Positions 8,409 through 17,258 of a stretch of 64,000 nt of DNA are shown in pieces (the stretch's first letter is position 1; the number at the start of each line of letters is the position of its first letter). Position numbers and translations under genes: made by a program. The notes under the pieces are model-generated. The model worked only from the letters and a program-made list of their open reading frames with translations, was not told the DNA's origin and did no database searches. The stretch spans positions 1-64,000 of the forward strand of contig CAVWCQ010000002.1 in NCBI GenBank assembly GCA_963753545.1, read 5' to 3'. The stretch is from CAVWCQ01 sp963753545 (GTDB lineage Bacteria; Chloroflexota; Anaerolineae; Aggregatilineales; Aggregatilineaceae).

Positions 8409-9066
8409 TATACGCGGGATAATGGCAACACTCTTGCTCACCAACGATATGTTGATGCAGGGGAGTTATGGAACGCTCACCCCTGATCAAGAGCGAGCTG
8501 TTCAGCGTATGCAGCGCAATCATCGCCGCATGACTGCGCTGCTCGACGATATCATGATTTACGTGAAGATCGAAACAGGGCAGTATTCACTAATTTCCGA
8601 GAGCTTTGAACCGCGCAAGCTGCTTGCAAATGCGTATCAGCAGGTTGCTCCGCTAGCCAAAGCCAAAGGGTTGACGCTGCACTGGATGATTTCGGACAGC
8701 TTGCCTGACAAACTTGTTGGAGATGCACCATCAATCATCCGGATGGTGCTTGCTTTGTTGTGGAACGCGACAGGATTTACAGATACAGGCAGTGTATGGA
8801 TGGATTCGAGCTGGTCCCCTGATGGAAAATGGATTATCACTGTGCGAGATACTGGCCCGGGTATCCCGCTGGCTGAACAGCCGGATATCTTTCTACCGTT
8901 TCACCGGGGTGAACGGCGGCTCCAGATGCCATCATCCGGCTTTGGCCTGGGGCTGGCCATGACATCCGCTATGGCTAAATTGATGAATGGGCAGGTCCTG
9001 CTGGAAAAAAGCAGCTCCGAAGGGAGTACCTTCTGCCTGCAATTGCCTCTCCCCCGCACTGAGTAA
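8296..9066 (+). CDS. Soluble histidine kinase without sensor domain
   Basis: 256 residues with no membrane helix. HisKA-like region with acceptor His37 in MAHDIRGIMATLLL, followed by an HATPase domain: an N-box-like LALLWNATGF, G1 RDTGPGIPL and G2 GFGLGLAM. The linker MTALLDDIMIYVKIETG joins them as in HisKA kinases. ATG at 8296 has a good ribosome site (AGAGG, 7 bases upstream) although the gene then overlaps the preceding regulator by 113 bases out of frame; a start after the overlap would remove the dimerisation helix. The missing sensor suggests it takes input from the receivers encoded upstream. Confidence 0.85.
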   Translation: MTSPENPTDLQKQTQLPLPYQPLNLLSLTQLMRQMAHDIRGIMATLLLTNDMLMQGSYGTLTPDQERAVQRMQRNHRRMTALLDDIMIYVKIETGQYSLISESFEPRKLLANAYQQVAPLAKAKGLTLHWMISDSLPDKLVGDAPSIIRMVLALLWNATGFTDTGSVWMDSSWSPDGKWIITVRDTGPGIPLAEQPDIFLPFHRGERRLQMPSSGFGLGLAMTSAMAKLMNGQVLLEKSSSEGSTFCLQLPLPRTE

Positions 9067-9116
9067 AGCATAGAACACGCGTTTGCGGTACGATCATGGC
9101 ATTGGAGGGATCAGCC

Positions 9117-9353
9117 ATGACCAAAAAGAAAGCAATGTTCTACCGCAAAGCGATGGGCGAAACGGAAGCAGGCGAGACGATCTATGTCATCTGCCGGATG
9201 GATCGCGGGCGCTGCGATTTCGTCTATGCCGAAGTCATCGGTAATTTCCCCGGAGGCGGGGAAGCCGGAGTCTATGATTTTAGTGATTACCAGTATTTTG
9301 TCGGCGCATCTGCCAAAACACTGGAGCATATGGGCTTCCTGCCGATGAGATAG
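9117..9353 (+). CDS. Small hypothetical protein, 78 residues
   Basis: Not recognised. ATG at 9117 is preceded by GGAGG with 9 bases spacing, which strongly supports a real gene; an upstream in-frame ATG at 9096 has no such site. The product starts with a Lys-rich tip, then has regular beta-type patterning (TIYVICRMD, CDFVYAEVIG) and ends YFVGASAKTLEHMGFLPMR. No membrane helix or signal peptide. Two Cys are present but are not a metal motif. It follows the phosphorelay operon by 50 bases on the same strand. Confidence 0.65.
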   Translation: MTKKKAMFYRKAMGETEAGETIYVICRMDRGRCDFVYAEVIGNFPGGGEAGVYDFSDYQYFVGASAKTLEHMGFLPMR

Positions 9354-9633
9354 TCAGCCTTCAGGGTCAATCAGATCGTCGGATTCAGAATGACACACCC
9401 CGCATAGAGAATGATCGACACCACCCTATAAAGGGTCAGAACATTCGTCATATACTGCTTCTCGTCTGTCAATTCTGAGCGGGCACCGGACCGCGTCCAT
9501 TGCGGTTGATTACATCAAAGCCACGCAAAACGGAACGTAGTCCCAGATATACTCCGTACGGTTTCAGCCAATCATCGCGATGGTGTATCGCGCCAATTCA
9601 GTCCCCAGCAAACATGGTAGAGAGGCGAGTTTC

Positions 9634-9664
9634 TTGACATTGCCCTTAGGTCAACCTCTATACT
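9634..9664 (+). promoter_or_regulatory. MerR-type promoter and operator
   Basis: TTGACA (9634-9639) and TATACT (9659-9664) are separated by 19 bases, the over-long spacer characteristic of promoters controlled by MerR-family proteins. A dyad TTGAC (9634-9638) / GTCAA (9650-9654) lies inside it, centred in the spacer. It sits 36 bases before the MerR gene, so the regulator probably controls itself and the downstream clpP gene. The remainder of 9354-9633 shows no gene. Confidence 0.75.
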
Positions 9665-9699
9665 CTCAACATGAAGGCGAAAACAGAAAGGTTTGCCGT

Positions 9700-10239
9700 A
9701 TGTCATCGCAATTGTTGATCAGTGAAATCGCTGAATTGTTGGGACTCACGCCGAAAGCCCTGCGCTATTATGAAAAGCTCAGCCTGATAATTCCCGGGCG
9801 GTCAGAAAACGGCTATCGTGTTTATACTGCCGACCATGTGCTTCGCCTGCTGCGTATTCAACGCTTGCGGTCGTTGGGACTCTCACTCACTCAGATCAAA
9901 ACCGTACTGGACGAAAAGAGCGATGCACAGGTCTGGCAGATCATCCTGCACGCTCTGTTAGACAAGGTTGATGGGCAAATTGGCGCACTGGAGCAGCGCC
10001 GCGAAGAACTTGAACGTTTGATTGCGGATGGCGGTTCCGATATCCTGGCGCTGCCGGAAGAGCTAAACGCTACTATGAAGCGTGCCCAGGAGTATCTCGA
10101 TCATCATCTGGACGGTGCGCAGGCCAGTTTGTGGGCAATGGGAACACATTTCCTGCTGTCGCAGTGGTTAGCAGAGCCGCCTCTCCAGACCATTCGTAGC
10201 TACCACTCGCCAGTACACACCTTCAGCCCACGTTCATGA
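9700..10239 (+). CDS. MerR-family transcriptional regulator
   Basis: 179 residues. An N-terminal winged-helix domain (about 1-70) has the family pattern ISEIAELLGLTPKALRYYEK and GYRVYTADHVLRLLRIQRLR; a long dimerisation helix follows (about 85-115, with EQRREELERLI). The C-terminal ~60 residues are a short effector region. There is no cysteine at all, so it is not a thiol metal sensor or SoxR type. ATG at 9700 was chosen because AAAGG lies 8 bases upstream and the MerR-type promoter is just before; an in-frame ATG at 9580 lies upstream of that promoter. clpP follows after 16 bases. Confidence 0.88.
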   Translation: MSSQLLISEIAELLGLTPKALRYYEKLSLIIPGRSENGYRVYTADHVLRLLRIQRLRSLGLSLTQIKTVLDEKSDAQVWQIILHALLDKVDGQIGALEQRREELERLIADGGSDILALPEELNATMKRAQEYLDHHLDGAQASLWAMGTHFLLSQWLAEPPLQTIRSYHSPVHTFSPRS

Positions 10240-10255
10240 GAAAGGAGCAGCATCC

Positions 10256-10870
10256 ATGATCCCCTTTGTTGTGGAGAGCACAGGGCGCGACGAACGAGCC
10301 TATGATATTTACTCCCTGCTGCTGAAGGAGCGTATTGTTTTTCTCGGCAGGGAAATTGACGATCAGACCGCGAATCTCATCGTGGCACAGCTTTTGTTTC
10401 TGGATAACATCGATCCAGAGCGCGAAATTCAGATGTTCATCAACTCGCCTGGTGGTCAGGTATATGCGGGCATGGCGATCTATGACACAATGCGCCATAT
10501 CAAAGCGCCCCTGCGCACGGTTGCCATTGGCCTGACGGCAAGTTTTGGCACGATTATATTGGCAGCGGGTACACCGGGCCGCCGCTATGCCCTGCAAAAC
10601 GCTACGATCCATATGCATCAGCCGCTGGGTGGTGCGCAGGGCCAGGCCACCGATGTCGAGATTCAGGCCAACGAAGTCCTCCGCCTGCGCCGCCAGGTGG
10701 AAGATATTCTCGCCTTCCATACGGGACAGGCAGTTAAGAAGATTCGCCAGGATATCGAACGCGACAGGTTCCTCACGGCGGAACAAGCTGTCGAGTACGG
10801 CCTGATCGATGCCGTGATCGAAAATGCTCCCGCCCTGCTGCATCGCAACGGCTCGAACCACAAAGACTAA
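10256..10870 (+). CDS. clpP: ATP-dependent Clp protease proteolytic subunit
   Basis: 204 residues, normal ClpP length. The Ser-His-Asp triad is complete: Ser96 (GLTASFGTI), His121 (IHMHQPLGG) and Asp170 (ERDRFLTAEQA), with the oligomerisation motif INSPGGQVYAG at 62-72. It forms the tetradecameric peptidase barrel used with Clp ATPases for cytoplasmic proteolysis. GTASFG in place of the usual GQAASMG around the nucleophile marks it as a divergent paralogue. It lies 16 bases downstream of a MerR gene with AGGAG before the ATG, and is probably under that regulator. No Clp ATPase gene is in the window. Confidence 0.93.
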   Translation: MIPFVVESTGRDERAYDIYSLLLKERIVFLGREIDDQTANLIVAQLLFLDNIDPEREIQMFINSPGGQVYAGMAIYDTMRHIKAPLRTVAIGLTASFGTIILAAGTPGRRYALQNATIHMHQPLGGAQGQATDVEIQANEVLRLRRQVEDILAFHTGQAVKKIRQDIERDRFLTAEQAVEYGLIDAVIENAPALLHRNGSNHKD

Positions 10871-11050
10871 TCAGTCCGTCCTGGGTAGAATCAAGCACCC
10901 AGGTGTCCGTAGGTTCCGATAACACAGGGCCTATCGTCATCGATCGCCATTTTGTCATGAGATAGTCTCTAAGAGTTGTTTGTTCTGCGCGTTTCGCGCT
11001 TCCCCTTTATACTTACCTCATCAATTTACCCATAGAAAACGCATCCGTTT

Positions 11051-13480
11051 ATGAGCACAAATAATCCACACGCCGAAGTATCTATAAAAACGGCTGAGAA
11101 TCTCAGAACTGTAGCTCAGTCGGCGGGGTTACAGGAATTGTCACGCCTATCACTCCCAGAGATAGATGCCGTCGTGGGACTAGTCAGTAACCTTGTTCCA
11201 GCGGGAAATGTGCCAGGAGTGATTCTAAGCGGTTTAGCGCGTCTTTCTGGTCGTAGGCCACCGCCTGACAAGATGCGTCGTGATATTGCCCTACTGTTTC
11301 GTGGTGTGGAACAGGTACTGGACAAAGCTATTTACACATCGGTGTTTGCTGGACCTGCCGCCGTGATTTGGGGATACCAGAACCTGTTAAAACTGGCAGG
11401 AAAGGATATCAACACGGCATTTCCAGAGGGCACATGGCAATTCTATGTTGATTATGCACTGCGTGAAGATACGGCTCGACATGCGAACGAAACACATGGT
11501 TATGATACGGTCCTCAACCAGCACCGCATCAGCTTGAGCAGCGTGGATCGCATGACTGCCTGGGCTATGGCTGGAATTCATGCGCTACACCAGTACCCGC
11601 AACTGCTCGAAAATGAGTGGCGCGAGCGAGTCTATCCTCAAGTTCTTACTAATTTGGCGCAGACTGATGAGGAAAGGATCAACTCTGCACAGATATACCG
11701 GGATTGGGAGAAAAAGCGGCCCTACTCTCGTGGGCATGATGCGTCAGCAGATGAAAGTTACCCCCTCTATCGCAGGAACCGGTTTGACCGTTTCTTTCAG
11801 GAGACAACTCGTGGTCTTCCGTCCGAGTTGATAGACAACTGGCAAGAGAAAATCACAATACTGGAAACGACTGATTTGCCAGCTTATCAACAACAAATGA
11901 CCATTCTTGCTTATTTGGATCCCGGCCAATACGGCGAAAACCGTACGGCAATCCCTCTAGCCCAAACGCATATCGGCATAATATATAGAGGGCAGTATCA
12001 TTTCATTCCTATCTGCGCATCAGGAACCCTTAATCCAATCGGTGTAAACGACGTGCGCAGTCAAGTTGCGGCCCTGGTAGGTATGCCAACTGATCTTCCA
12101 CCAGCGCAACTGACGTCACTAGCAACGTTGCGACGCACCGCTTTTGCCCATCTACGCGACAAGTTAAGTGCTTCATTGGTACAGGAGCTCGACTCGCTGC
12201 GTGTTACACCTATCCTGTTCAATTTTGATAAGCGCGCTCCGAACCAGCCCCTAGCTGAACTGCGCCAGGCTGAACGAGGGATTGGAGATCACGCACTCTC
12301 CATTTTTGATACGGGCCAGACGTTTGTTTTCGACCAATCACACATCTTTTTTGACGGAGCCTGGGGATCTGCATTTGCTGAAATTCTGACCAATGAAGCC
12401 CTTGCTTGGGCGGTTTATCTAAACACGCTCACACCAGCAACGCCCGCGAGGAAGCACCCCTATTCACCTCAATTTCAATTATCGGCATCAGAACAAACCC
12501 TTGTGGCGCAGGCACAACACGCGATCCGTGAAGCAAGTGCCGAGATCGACGTGGTAAATCTGAAGGCGCTTCTGTCGCTGCGTAAACTTTTCCGCAGTCG
12601 CAACGACCTGATTCAGCTTACCGTGAATGACTTACTGGTGCTTTACCGGGCTATTCACGCAGTAACATATCGAGCTAGCCCAGAACTGATCGAGGAATTA
12701 CAAACTCTGGATAACCAAAAAACAAGCCATAAAGCTGCTTCCGCTGCTTTGGATGCACTTCGGGATTCCAGGCAGAGCCCAGCAATTCTGATTCCAATGG
12801 ACGCCAGCCAGCGTTCCCCATGCGAACGCCTCTATCCGATGACGTTCGAAGTTCCACTTGATGAGTTGGACCTGTTAGGCTTACACGAACGCACACTTGA
12901 AGCGTTGAATGAGTACAAAAGTACAACTGGTAATCGCGCGTCCACATATGCACAATTTGATGATCTTCAGCGCACCTATCTTGCAATATTGGCAGGGTTT
13001 GGAACGGTTTTAAGTAGAGCAAAAGATATCGCGATTGCTGGCGAGAGCGTGAGCGTCGGAACGATTAAATTGTTAGCGCATATGCCTACGGCGTTACAGC
13101 GTTTGCTGGATCAAGTGCCTGGGAAGTTCGATTTCCTGAACGACATTATCAAAGGCCAGGAAGTGTTTTCAAATATTGGTGCGGTAGCTCCAACCAGCAC
13201 ACTCACTCGTTTCATCACAGCCAAGGATGATAACGAGAAGAAGACATTGGCTTGGGGCATTATCAGTGATGCCAAAGGCGTCATGCGGATTTCGCTGCGT
13301 GACTTTCGGCCCCATGTTGGATTATTTGAAGCAATTGGCCGAAAAGATGTGGCTACTCGCATCACGCAAGATTATCTTGAAGCTTATGCAGGTGGCTTGA
13401 ACCGATACGTTCAGGCTTTACAGCGTATTACGCTTGCCAGCCGGGAAACGCGATTGGCTAAGCCGGAGGAGTTTGAATGA
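11051..13480 (+). CDS. Unrecognised 809-residue protein, first gene of the kinase island
   Basis: I do not recognise a family. No signal peptide is evident; a moderately hydrophobic segment (AIYTSVFAGPAAVIWGYQNLL, about residues 95-115) does not look like a clear membrane helix, so the protein is probably cytoplasmic. Recognisable landmarks: WQFYVDYALREDTARHANETHGYD (near residue 140), FVFDQSHIFFDGAWGSAFAEIL (near 430) and a helical C-terminal third. The density of His, Asp and Trp in the first two landmarks could mark an active site. ATG at 11051 follows a 180-base gap. The stop overlaps the first kinase gene by 4 bases, so it is co-translated with it and is a candidate kinase substrate or partner. 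Confidence 0.8.
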   Translation: MSTNNPHAEVSIKTAENLRTVAQSAGLQELSRLSLPEIDAVVGLVSNLVPAGNVPGVILSGLARLSGRRPPPDKMRRDIALLFRGVEQVLDKAIYTSVFAGPAAVIWGYQNLLKLAGKDINTAFPEGTWQFYVDYALREDTARHANETHGYDTVLNQHRISLSSVDRMTAWAMAGIHALHQYPQLLENEWRERVYPQVLTNLAQTDEERINSAQIYRDWEKKRPYSRGHDASADESYPLYRRNRFDRFFQETTRGLPSELIDNWQEKITILETTDLPAYQQQMTILAYLDPGQYGENRTAIPLAQTHIGIIYRGQYHFIPICASGTLNPIGVNDVRSQVAALVGMPTDLPPAQLTSLATLRRTAFAHLRDKLSASLVQELDSLRVTPILFNFDKRAPNQPLAELRQAERGIGDHALSIFDTGQTFVFDQSHIFFDGAWGSAFAEILTNEALAWAVYLNTLTPATPARKHPYSPQFQLSASEQTLVAQAQHAIREASAEIDVVNLKALLSLRKLFRSRNDLIQLTVNDLLVLYRAIHAVTYRASPELIEELQTLDNQKTSHKAASAALDALRDSRQSPAILIPMDASQRSPCERLYPMTFEVPLDELDLLGLHERTLEALNEYKSTTGNRASTYAQFDDLQRTYLAILAGFGTVLSRAKDIAIAGESVSVGTIKLLAHMPTALQRLLDQVPGKFDFLNDIIKGQEVFSNIGAVAPTSTLTRFITAKDDNEKKTLAWGIISDAKGVMRISLRDFRPHVGLFEAIGRKDVATRITQDYLEAYAGGLNRYVQALQRITLASRETRLAKPEEFE

Positions 13481-15324
13481 TTGAAAATCCGTTGAACGGA
13501 CGCCAACTAGCAAATTTTCGGATTGAGCGTCTCCTTGGGCGCGGCGGCATGGCTCAAGTTTATTTCGGCCACGATGTGAAGCTCCAACGCCCAGTTGCCA
13601 TCAAGGTGATTGATGCGCGTTATCGAGGAAACGTGTCTTTTGCTGAACGATTTATTCGCGAAGCAAGAACCGCAGCAACCTGGCGGCATGAGAATATTTT
13701 GCAGGTTTATTATGCCGATGAAGAAGATGGCCTGTACTACTTTGTCATGGAATATATTGATGGGCTGGATTTAGCGCAATTGTTGTCACAATATTTGGCG
13801 GAAGGCGAACTGATGCCTCATGCCGATGTCCTGCGCATAGGGCGTGCCATTGCCAGAGCGCTCGATTACGCTCACGAACGGGGTGTCATTCACCGGGATG
13901 TGAAACCATCTAATGTGATGATCGCCAGTGATGGGCGAGTCGTCCTTGCCGATTTCGGACTGGCAATGGATACCCATCAAGGTTCCTTGGGGGAGATATT
14001 TGGGACGCCGCATTATATTGCTCCTGAACAGGCGCGTCGCTCTGCTGATGCAGTTCCCCAGTCGGATCTTTACGCGCTAGGCGTTGTCCTCTATGAAATG
14101 CTGACCGGAACGGTTCCATTTGATGATCCCTCTCCCGCCAGCCTAGCCTTACAGCATCTAACCCTTCCTCCCCCGCCACCGCGAGAGATTAATCCCGATC
14201 TCACTGCTGAGACGGAAAAGGTACTTCTAAAAGCACTGAGCAAGTCACCTGCGGATCGTTATCTGACGGGCAGCAGGTTGATTGATGCTTTGGAAGAGAG
14301 TTTCTACAGCCAGAAATTCAGTGATGAAGTGGAGCTTCCACCACTTCCCGCCGGGATTCGCATGTCTCAAACATCTGTGAACAGCCGTGTTGCTCGACAT
14401 GCAAGCCTATCCCAGACACCGATGGCTTATCCAGCGCCTTTGATCGCCTCAACACAGATGCGTCCGGAAAACAATATTCCACCATCCGAAGCGGCATATG
14501 TTCCTGCTCCCGGTGTCCCGCAGATTGCTAAGCAGCGAAAATCCCTGATCATTCCGATCTTTGCAGGGTTCGCCCTATTCGCGCTCGTTACCAGTTTTGC
14601 TCTCTTTATGGTCCTACGTGATGATAATTCCCGTTCCCCATCCGCTGCCGCCGTTGAAACTGAACAAGTAGCTGGAGAGGTTCTACCCACAGCAAACCCA
14701 ATATTGACGGTTGCTGGGGCAACTGCTTTCCCAACAGACGATTTATCTACGCCCGCCGTTCAGCCGACTATTCCTACCACTCTGCCAACCGAAGCAATGG
14801 TTGTAGCTCCGCCAGCAACAGCTACCGAAACAATCGCCCTTCCGCCATCACCGATGCCAACAGAGAGTGTGGTCGTTCCAACACAGGAACCGCCATCACC
14901 TGCTCCACCGCTTATGCCGACAGTTCTCTATCCAAATGGCCGACGCTTCGTTATTTATTACGACGAAAACAGCTTGTATTTGCTCAATTTGTCCAGCGAA
15001 CGCGTTCCGCTTGGCTCATTTGCTTTGGAACGACTCGATACATCGGGAACACCCACGAACCATTTTGATGGTGTCCGCTGGGCACAGTTCTATGCCTATG
15101 TTCATCCTCAAGGCTGTGCAAGGGTGTTAATCGGACAGGCCTCATCATTTTTAAATCCGCCTGAATGTCAGAGCTACAATGCTGAAGTTTGGGTCGAAAG
15201 AGGGATGAGTTTGGATTTTTGGACGCCCCGAGAAGGCAGCAGCCAATTCCGAGTTTTGTGGAACAACGAAGAAATCGGACGCTGCGAGATTGCCGCTGGA
15301 AATTGTGAGATATTCATTCCCTAA
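13477..15324 (+). CDS. Membrane Ser/Thr protein kinase (PknB type) with extracellular domain
   Basis: 615 residues. Kinase domain at about 14-275: glycine loop LGRGGMAQV, Lys43 (VAIKVI), catalytic HRDVKPSN with Asp141, DFG at 159-161, and the GTPHYIAPEQ activation segment. Then a linker, one membrane helix (about 355-380, LIIPIFAGFALFALVTSFAL), a long Pro/Thr/Ser-rich spacer, and a ~130-residue outside domain (from about 485) with conserved-looking Cys, Trp and FW positions. That domain is shared with the kinase at 17259-19001. It overlaps the unknown gene upstream by 4 bases. All catalytic residues are present, so it should be active. Confidence 0.92.
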   Translation: MIENPLNGRQLANFRIERLLGRGGMAQVYFGHDVKLQRPVAIKVIDARYRGNVSFAERFIREARTAATWRHENILQVYYADEEDGLYYFVMEYIDGLDLAQLLSQYLAEGELMPHADVLRIGRAIARALDYAHERGVIHRDVKPSNVMIASDGRVVLADFGLAMDTHQGSLGEIFGTPHYIAPEQARRSADAVPQSDLYALGVVLYEMLTGTVPFDDPSPASLALQHLTLPPPPPREINPDLTAETEKVLLKALSKSPADRYLTGSRLIDALEESFYSQKFSDEVELPPLPAGIRMSQTSVNSRVARHASLSQTPMAYPAPLIASTQMRPENNIPPSEAAYVPAPGVPQIAKQRKSLIIPIFAGFALFALVTSFALFMVLRDDNSRSPSAAAVETEQVAGEVLPTANPILTVAGATAFPTDDLSTPAVQPTIPTTLPTEAMVVAPPATATETIALPPSPMPTESVVVPTQEPPSPAPPLMPTVLYPNGRRFVIYYDENSLYLLNLSSERVPLGSFALERLDTSGTPTNHFDGVRWAQFYAYVHPQGCARVLIGQASSFLNPPECQSYNAEVWVERGMSLDFWTPREGSSQFRVLWNNEEIGRCEIAAGNCEIFIP

Positions 15325-15363
15325 CTGGTCAAGTTTTGCTGCACGGAATCAGGAGCATTTTTT

Positions 15364-16152
15364 ATGGATGTATCGAAAAAAGAACAGCTTGTTGATGGGC
15401 TGTTTGTTGAATTTATACACCGAAAAGAAGGGGAATCCCGCTATCCACTGCTGTTTGTCCATGGAGCATGGAGCGGTAGCTGGATTTTTTCGGATTATCT
15501 CACTTATTTAGCAGCGGGTGGCTGGAACGGTTATGCCATGAATTTACGTGGACACTACAAGAGCGCCCCACTAAATTTGACCGACGTCACCCTGGGCAAG
15601 TATGCTAATGATGTTATTCACATCACACATGTGCTGCCCGCGCCACCTGTTCTAATTGGCTTCGGTACTGGGGCCACAGTTATCCAACTTGCATTGAGTA
15701 AGAAGCCGCCTGTTGCAGGCGCAGTATTTATCAGCGCCAAACTCCCAAATACAATGAGATCGGTTCCACCAGAAGTTCTTCGTATGCCTCCACTTATCCC
15801 TCCTGAGCAATTTAGTCCTGCTCCAGACATCTATTCAGAGACTCTAGCCTGGCTTAATGATCAACGTGTGAACAGCGCAGAACCTCGCAGTGTGCTGGTA
15901 GATCTGTTGACCGTCCAACTTCGACCCGACTTTGTGAAAGTGCCTTATCTGGTGCTCAATGGCGAACTCGATACAGATATTTCAGTCGCGCAGGGCCAGG
16001 AATTAGCAACGTTCTTTGAGGGCCGTGGTATGCTCGATATTGTGTCATCTGCCAGTCATACGGGTATTTTGGTCGGCTCCGAATGGCAAGAAGGCGCGAA
16101 CGCAATCAACGCGTGGCTCGGCACGAACGGGTTTGCTGAGCGCTCCTTGTAA
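15364..16152 (+). CDS. Alpha/beta-hydrolase fold protein lacking the nucleophile
   Basis: 262 residues with the fold's landmarks: oxyanion strand LLFVHGAWSGSW (residues 29-40), LRGHYKS (61-67), acid residue in LNGELDTD (203 or 205) and His232 in SASHTGIL. The nucleophile elbow, normally G-x-S-x-G, reads GFGTG (99-103), with Gly101 where Ser, Cys or Asp is expected. It therefore probably does not hydrolyse esters in the usual way; it may be a binding protein or pseudoenzyme. ATG at 15364 has AGGAG 8 bases upstream. It lies 39 bases after one kinase gene and 44 before the next, inside a kinase operon, which suggests a signalling role. Confidence 0.85.
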   Translation: MDVSKKEQLVDGLFVEFIHRKEGESRYPLLFVHGAWSGSWIFSDYLTYLAAGGWNGYAMNLRGHYKSAPLNLTDVTLGKYANDVIHITHVLPAPPVLIGFGTGATVIQLALSKKPPVAGAVFISAKLPNTMRSVPPEVLRMPPLIPPEQFSPAPDIYSETLAWLNDQRVNSAEPRSVLVDLLTVQLRPDFVKVPYLVLNGELDTDISVAQGQELATFFEGRGMLDIVSSASHTGILVGSEWQEGANAINAWLGTNGFAERSL

Positions 16153-16196
16153 GCAAATAAATGTTGAGGCATTGCATAGCAAAAGAGGTTCTGAAA

Positions 16197-17237
16197 ATGA
16201 AGAATGACAGCATACTCAACCAACAGCTAGACGAATATCGTCTGGAGGCGTTACTGGGACGCGGTAATATGGCGCGTGTTTACCGAGGTTTGGATACACG
16301 CCTTAATCGGCGAGTCGCCATCAAAGTTATTGATACGCCATTCCGAAGCGATAGCGAGTATGCCAGGCGTCTCGAACTTGAAGCTCAAGCGATCGCCCAG
16401 CTAGAACATCCCCATACAGTTGCCATTTATCGATTTGGGCAGGTTCGAAATGTATTCTATATTGCCATGCAATACATTGAAGGCACTGATCTCGGAACCG
16501 TGCTGGAGTCTTATCGTAATGACAGTCGATTCTTTGCTCCCCAAGAGGCTAGTCGTATTATTCGCGAGATATGCCAAGCGCTCGATTATGCACATAGCCG
16601 CGGAGTCATCCACCGAGATGTGAAACCCTCCAATATTATGTTAGACAAGCTTGGGCGTGCCATCCTTACTGATTTCGGACTGGCATTGTTGACCTCACAT
16701 GGAACACGTGGCGAAATTCTGGGAACACCGCACTATGTTTCACCCGAACAGGCAATCTCATCAGCGAAAGTAGTACCACAAAGTGATATTTATTCGGTTG
16801 GAGTCATCCTGTACGAAATCTTTACCGGGCAACTACCCTTCATTGCAGATAATCTTATGGACGTGGCCTTAATGCATGTCGAGCAAGTCCCTCCCTCACC
16901 AAGAAATTTCAGGCCAGAGCTAAGCCCACTGCTTGAGGCAGTGATTCTCAAGGCCCTGGCCAAAGATCCTAACCAGCGATATGCCACCGGCGCTGCTCTG
17001 GCGGACGCTCTTGATAAGGCCTTAGGATTAGATAGTGGAAACCCGGAGTTTCAACTTCCTCAAGCGGTCGAGGACAGACTGAATACGCTCACTGCCGAAA
17101 TTCAAGGATTGAAGCGCCAGGTCGAAATCTTGAATCGTCAATTCCTGCCACTGCAGCAGAGTGTGATAGAAGTTCGACGCGCGCTGCAACCGTTGATTGA
17201 CCGGATAGTTTCAAATCCTGGTCAACCGGATCAGTAA
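16197..17237 (+). CDS. Soluble Ser/Thr protein kinase (PknB type)
   Basis: 346 residues, no membrane helix. Kinase domain at about 14-275: LGRGNMARV loop, Lys43, HRDVKPSN with Asp141, DFG at 159-161, GTPHYVSPEQ. After it comes a ~55-residue helix with heptad spacing (RLNTLTAEIQGLKRQVEILN), a probable coiled coil for dimerisation. The N-terminal 130 residues are very like those of the next kinase, so the two are a tandem duplication in which this copy lost, or never gained, the membrane part. ATG at 16197 has AAAAGAGG upstream at 8 bases; an ATG at 16161 has no ribosome site. Confidence 0.9.
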   Translation: MKNDSILNQQLDEYRLEALLGRGNMARVYRGLDTRLNRRVAIKVIDTPFRSDSEYARRLELEAQAIAQLEHPHTVAIYRFGQVRNVFYIAMQYIEGTDLGTVLESYRNDSRFFAPQEASRIIREICQALDYAHSRGVIHRDVKPSNIMLDKLGRAILTDFGLALLTSHGTRGEILGTPHYVSPEQAISSAKVVPQSDIYSVGVILYEIFTGQLPFIADNLMDVALMHVEQVPPSPRNFRPELSPLLEAVILKALAKDPNQRYATGAALADALDKALGLDSGNPEFQLPQAVEDRLNTLTAEIQGLKRQVEILNRQFLPLQQSVIEVRRALQPLIDRIVSNPGQPDQ

Positions 17238-17258
17238 AACTGGGAAAGGTTTTTTGTC

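Noticed and set aside
10223..10861. 212-codon open frame on the minus strand
   Set aside because: Antisense to clpP, whose catalytic residues are all in place.
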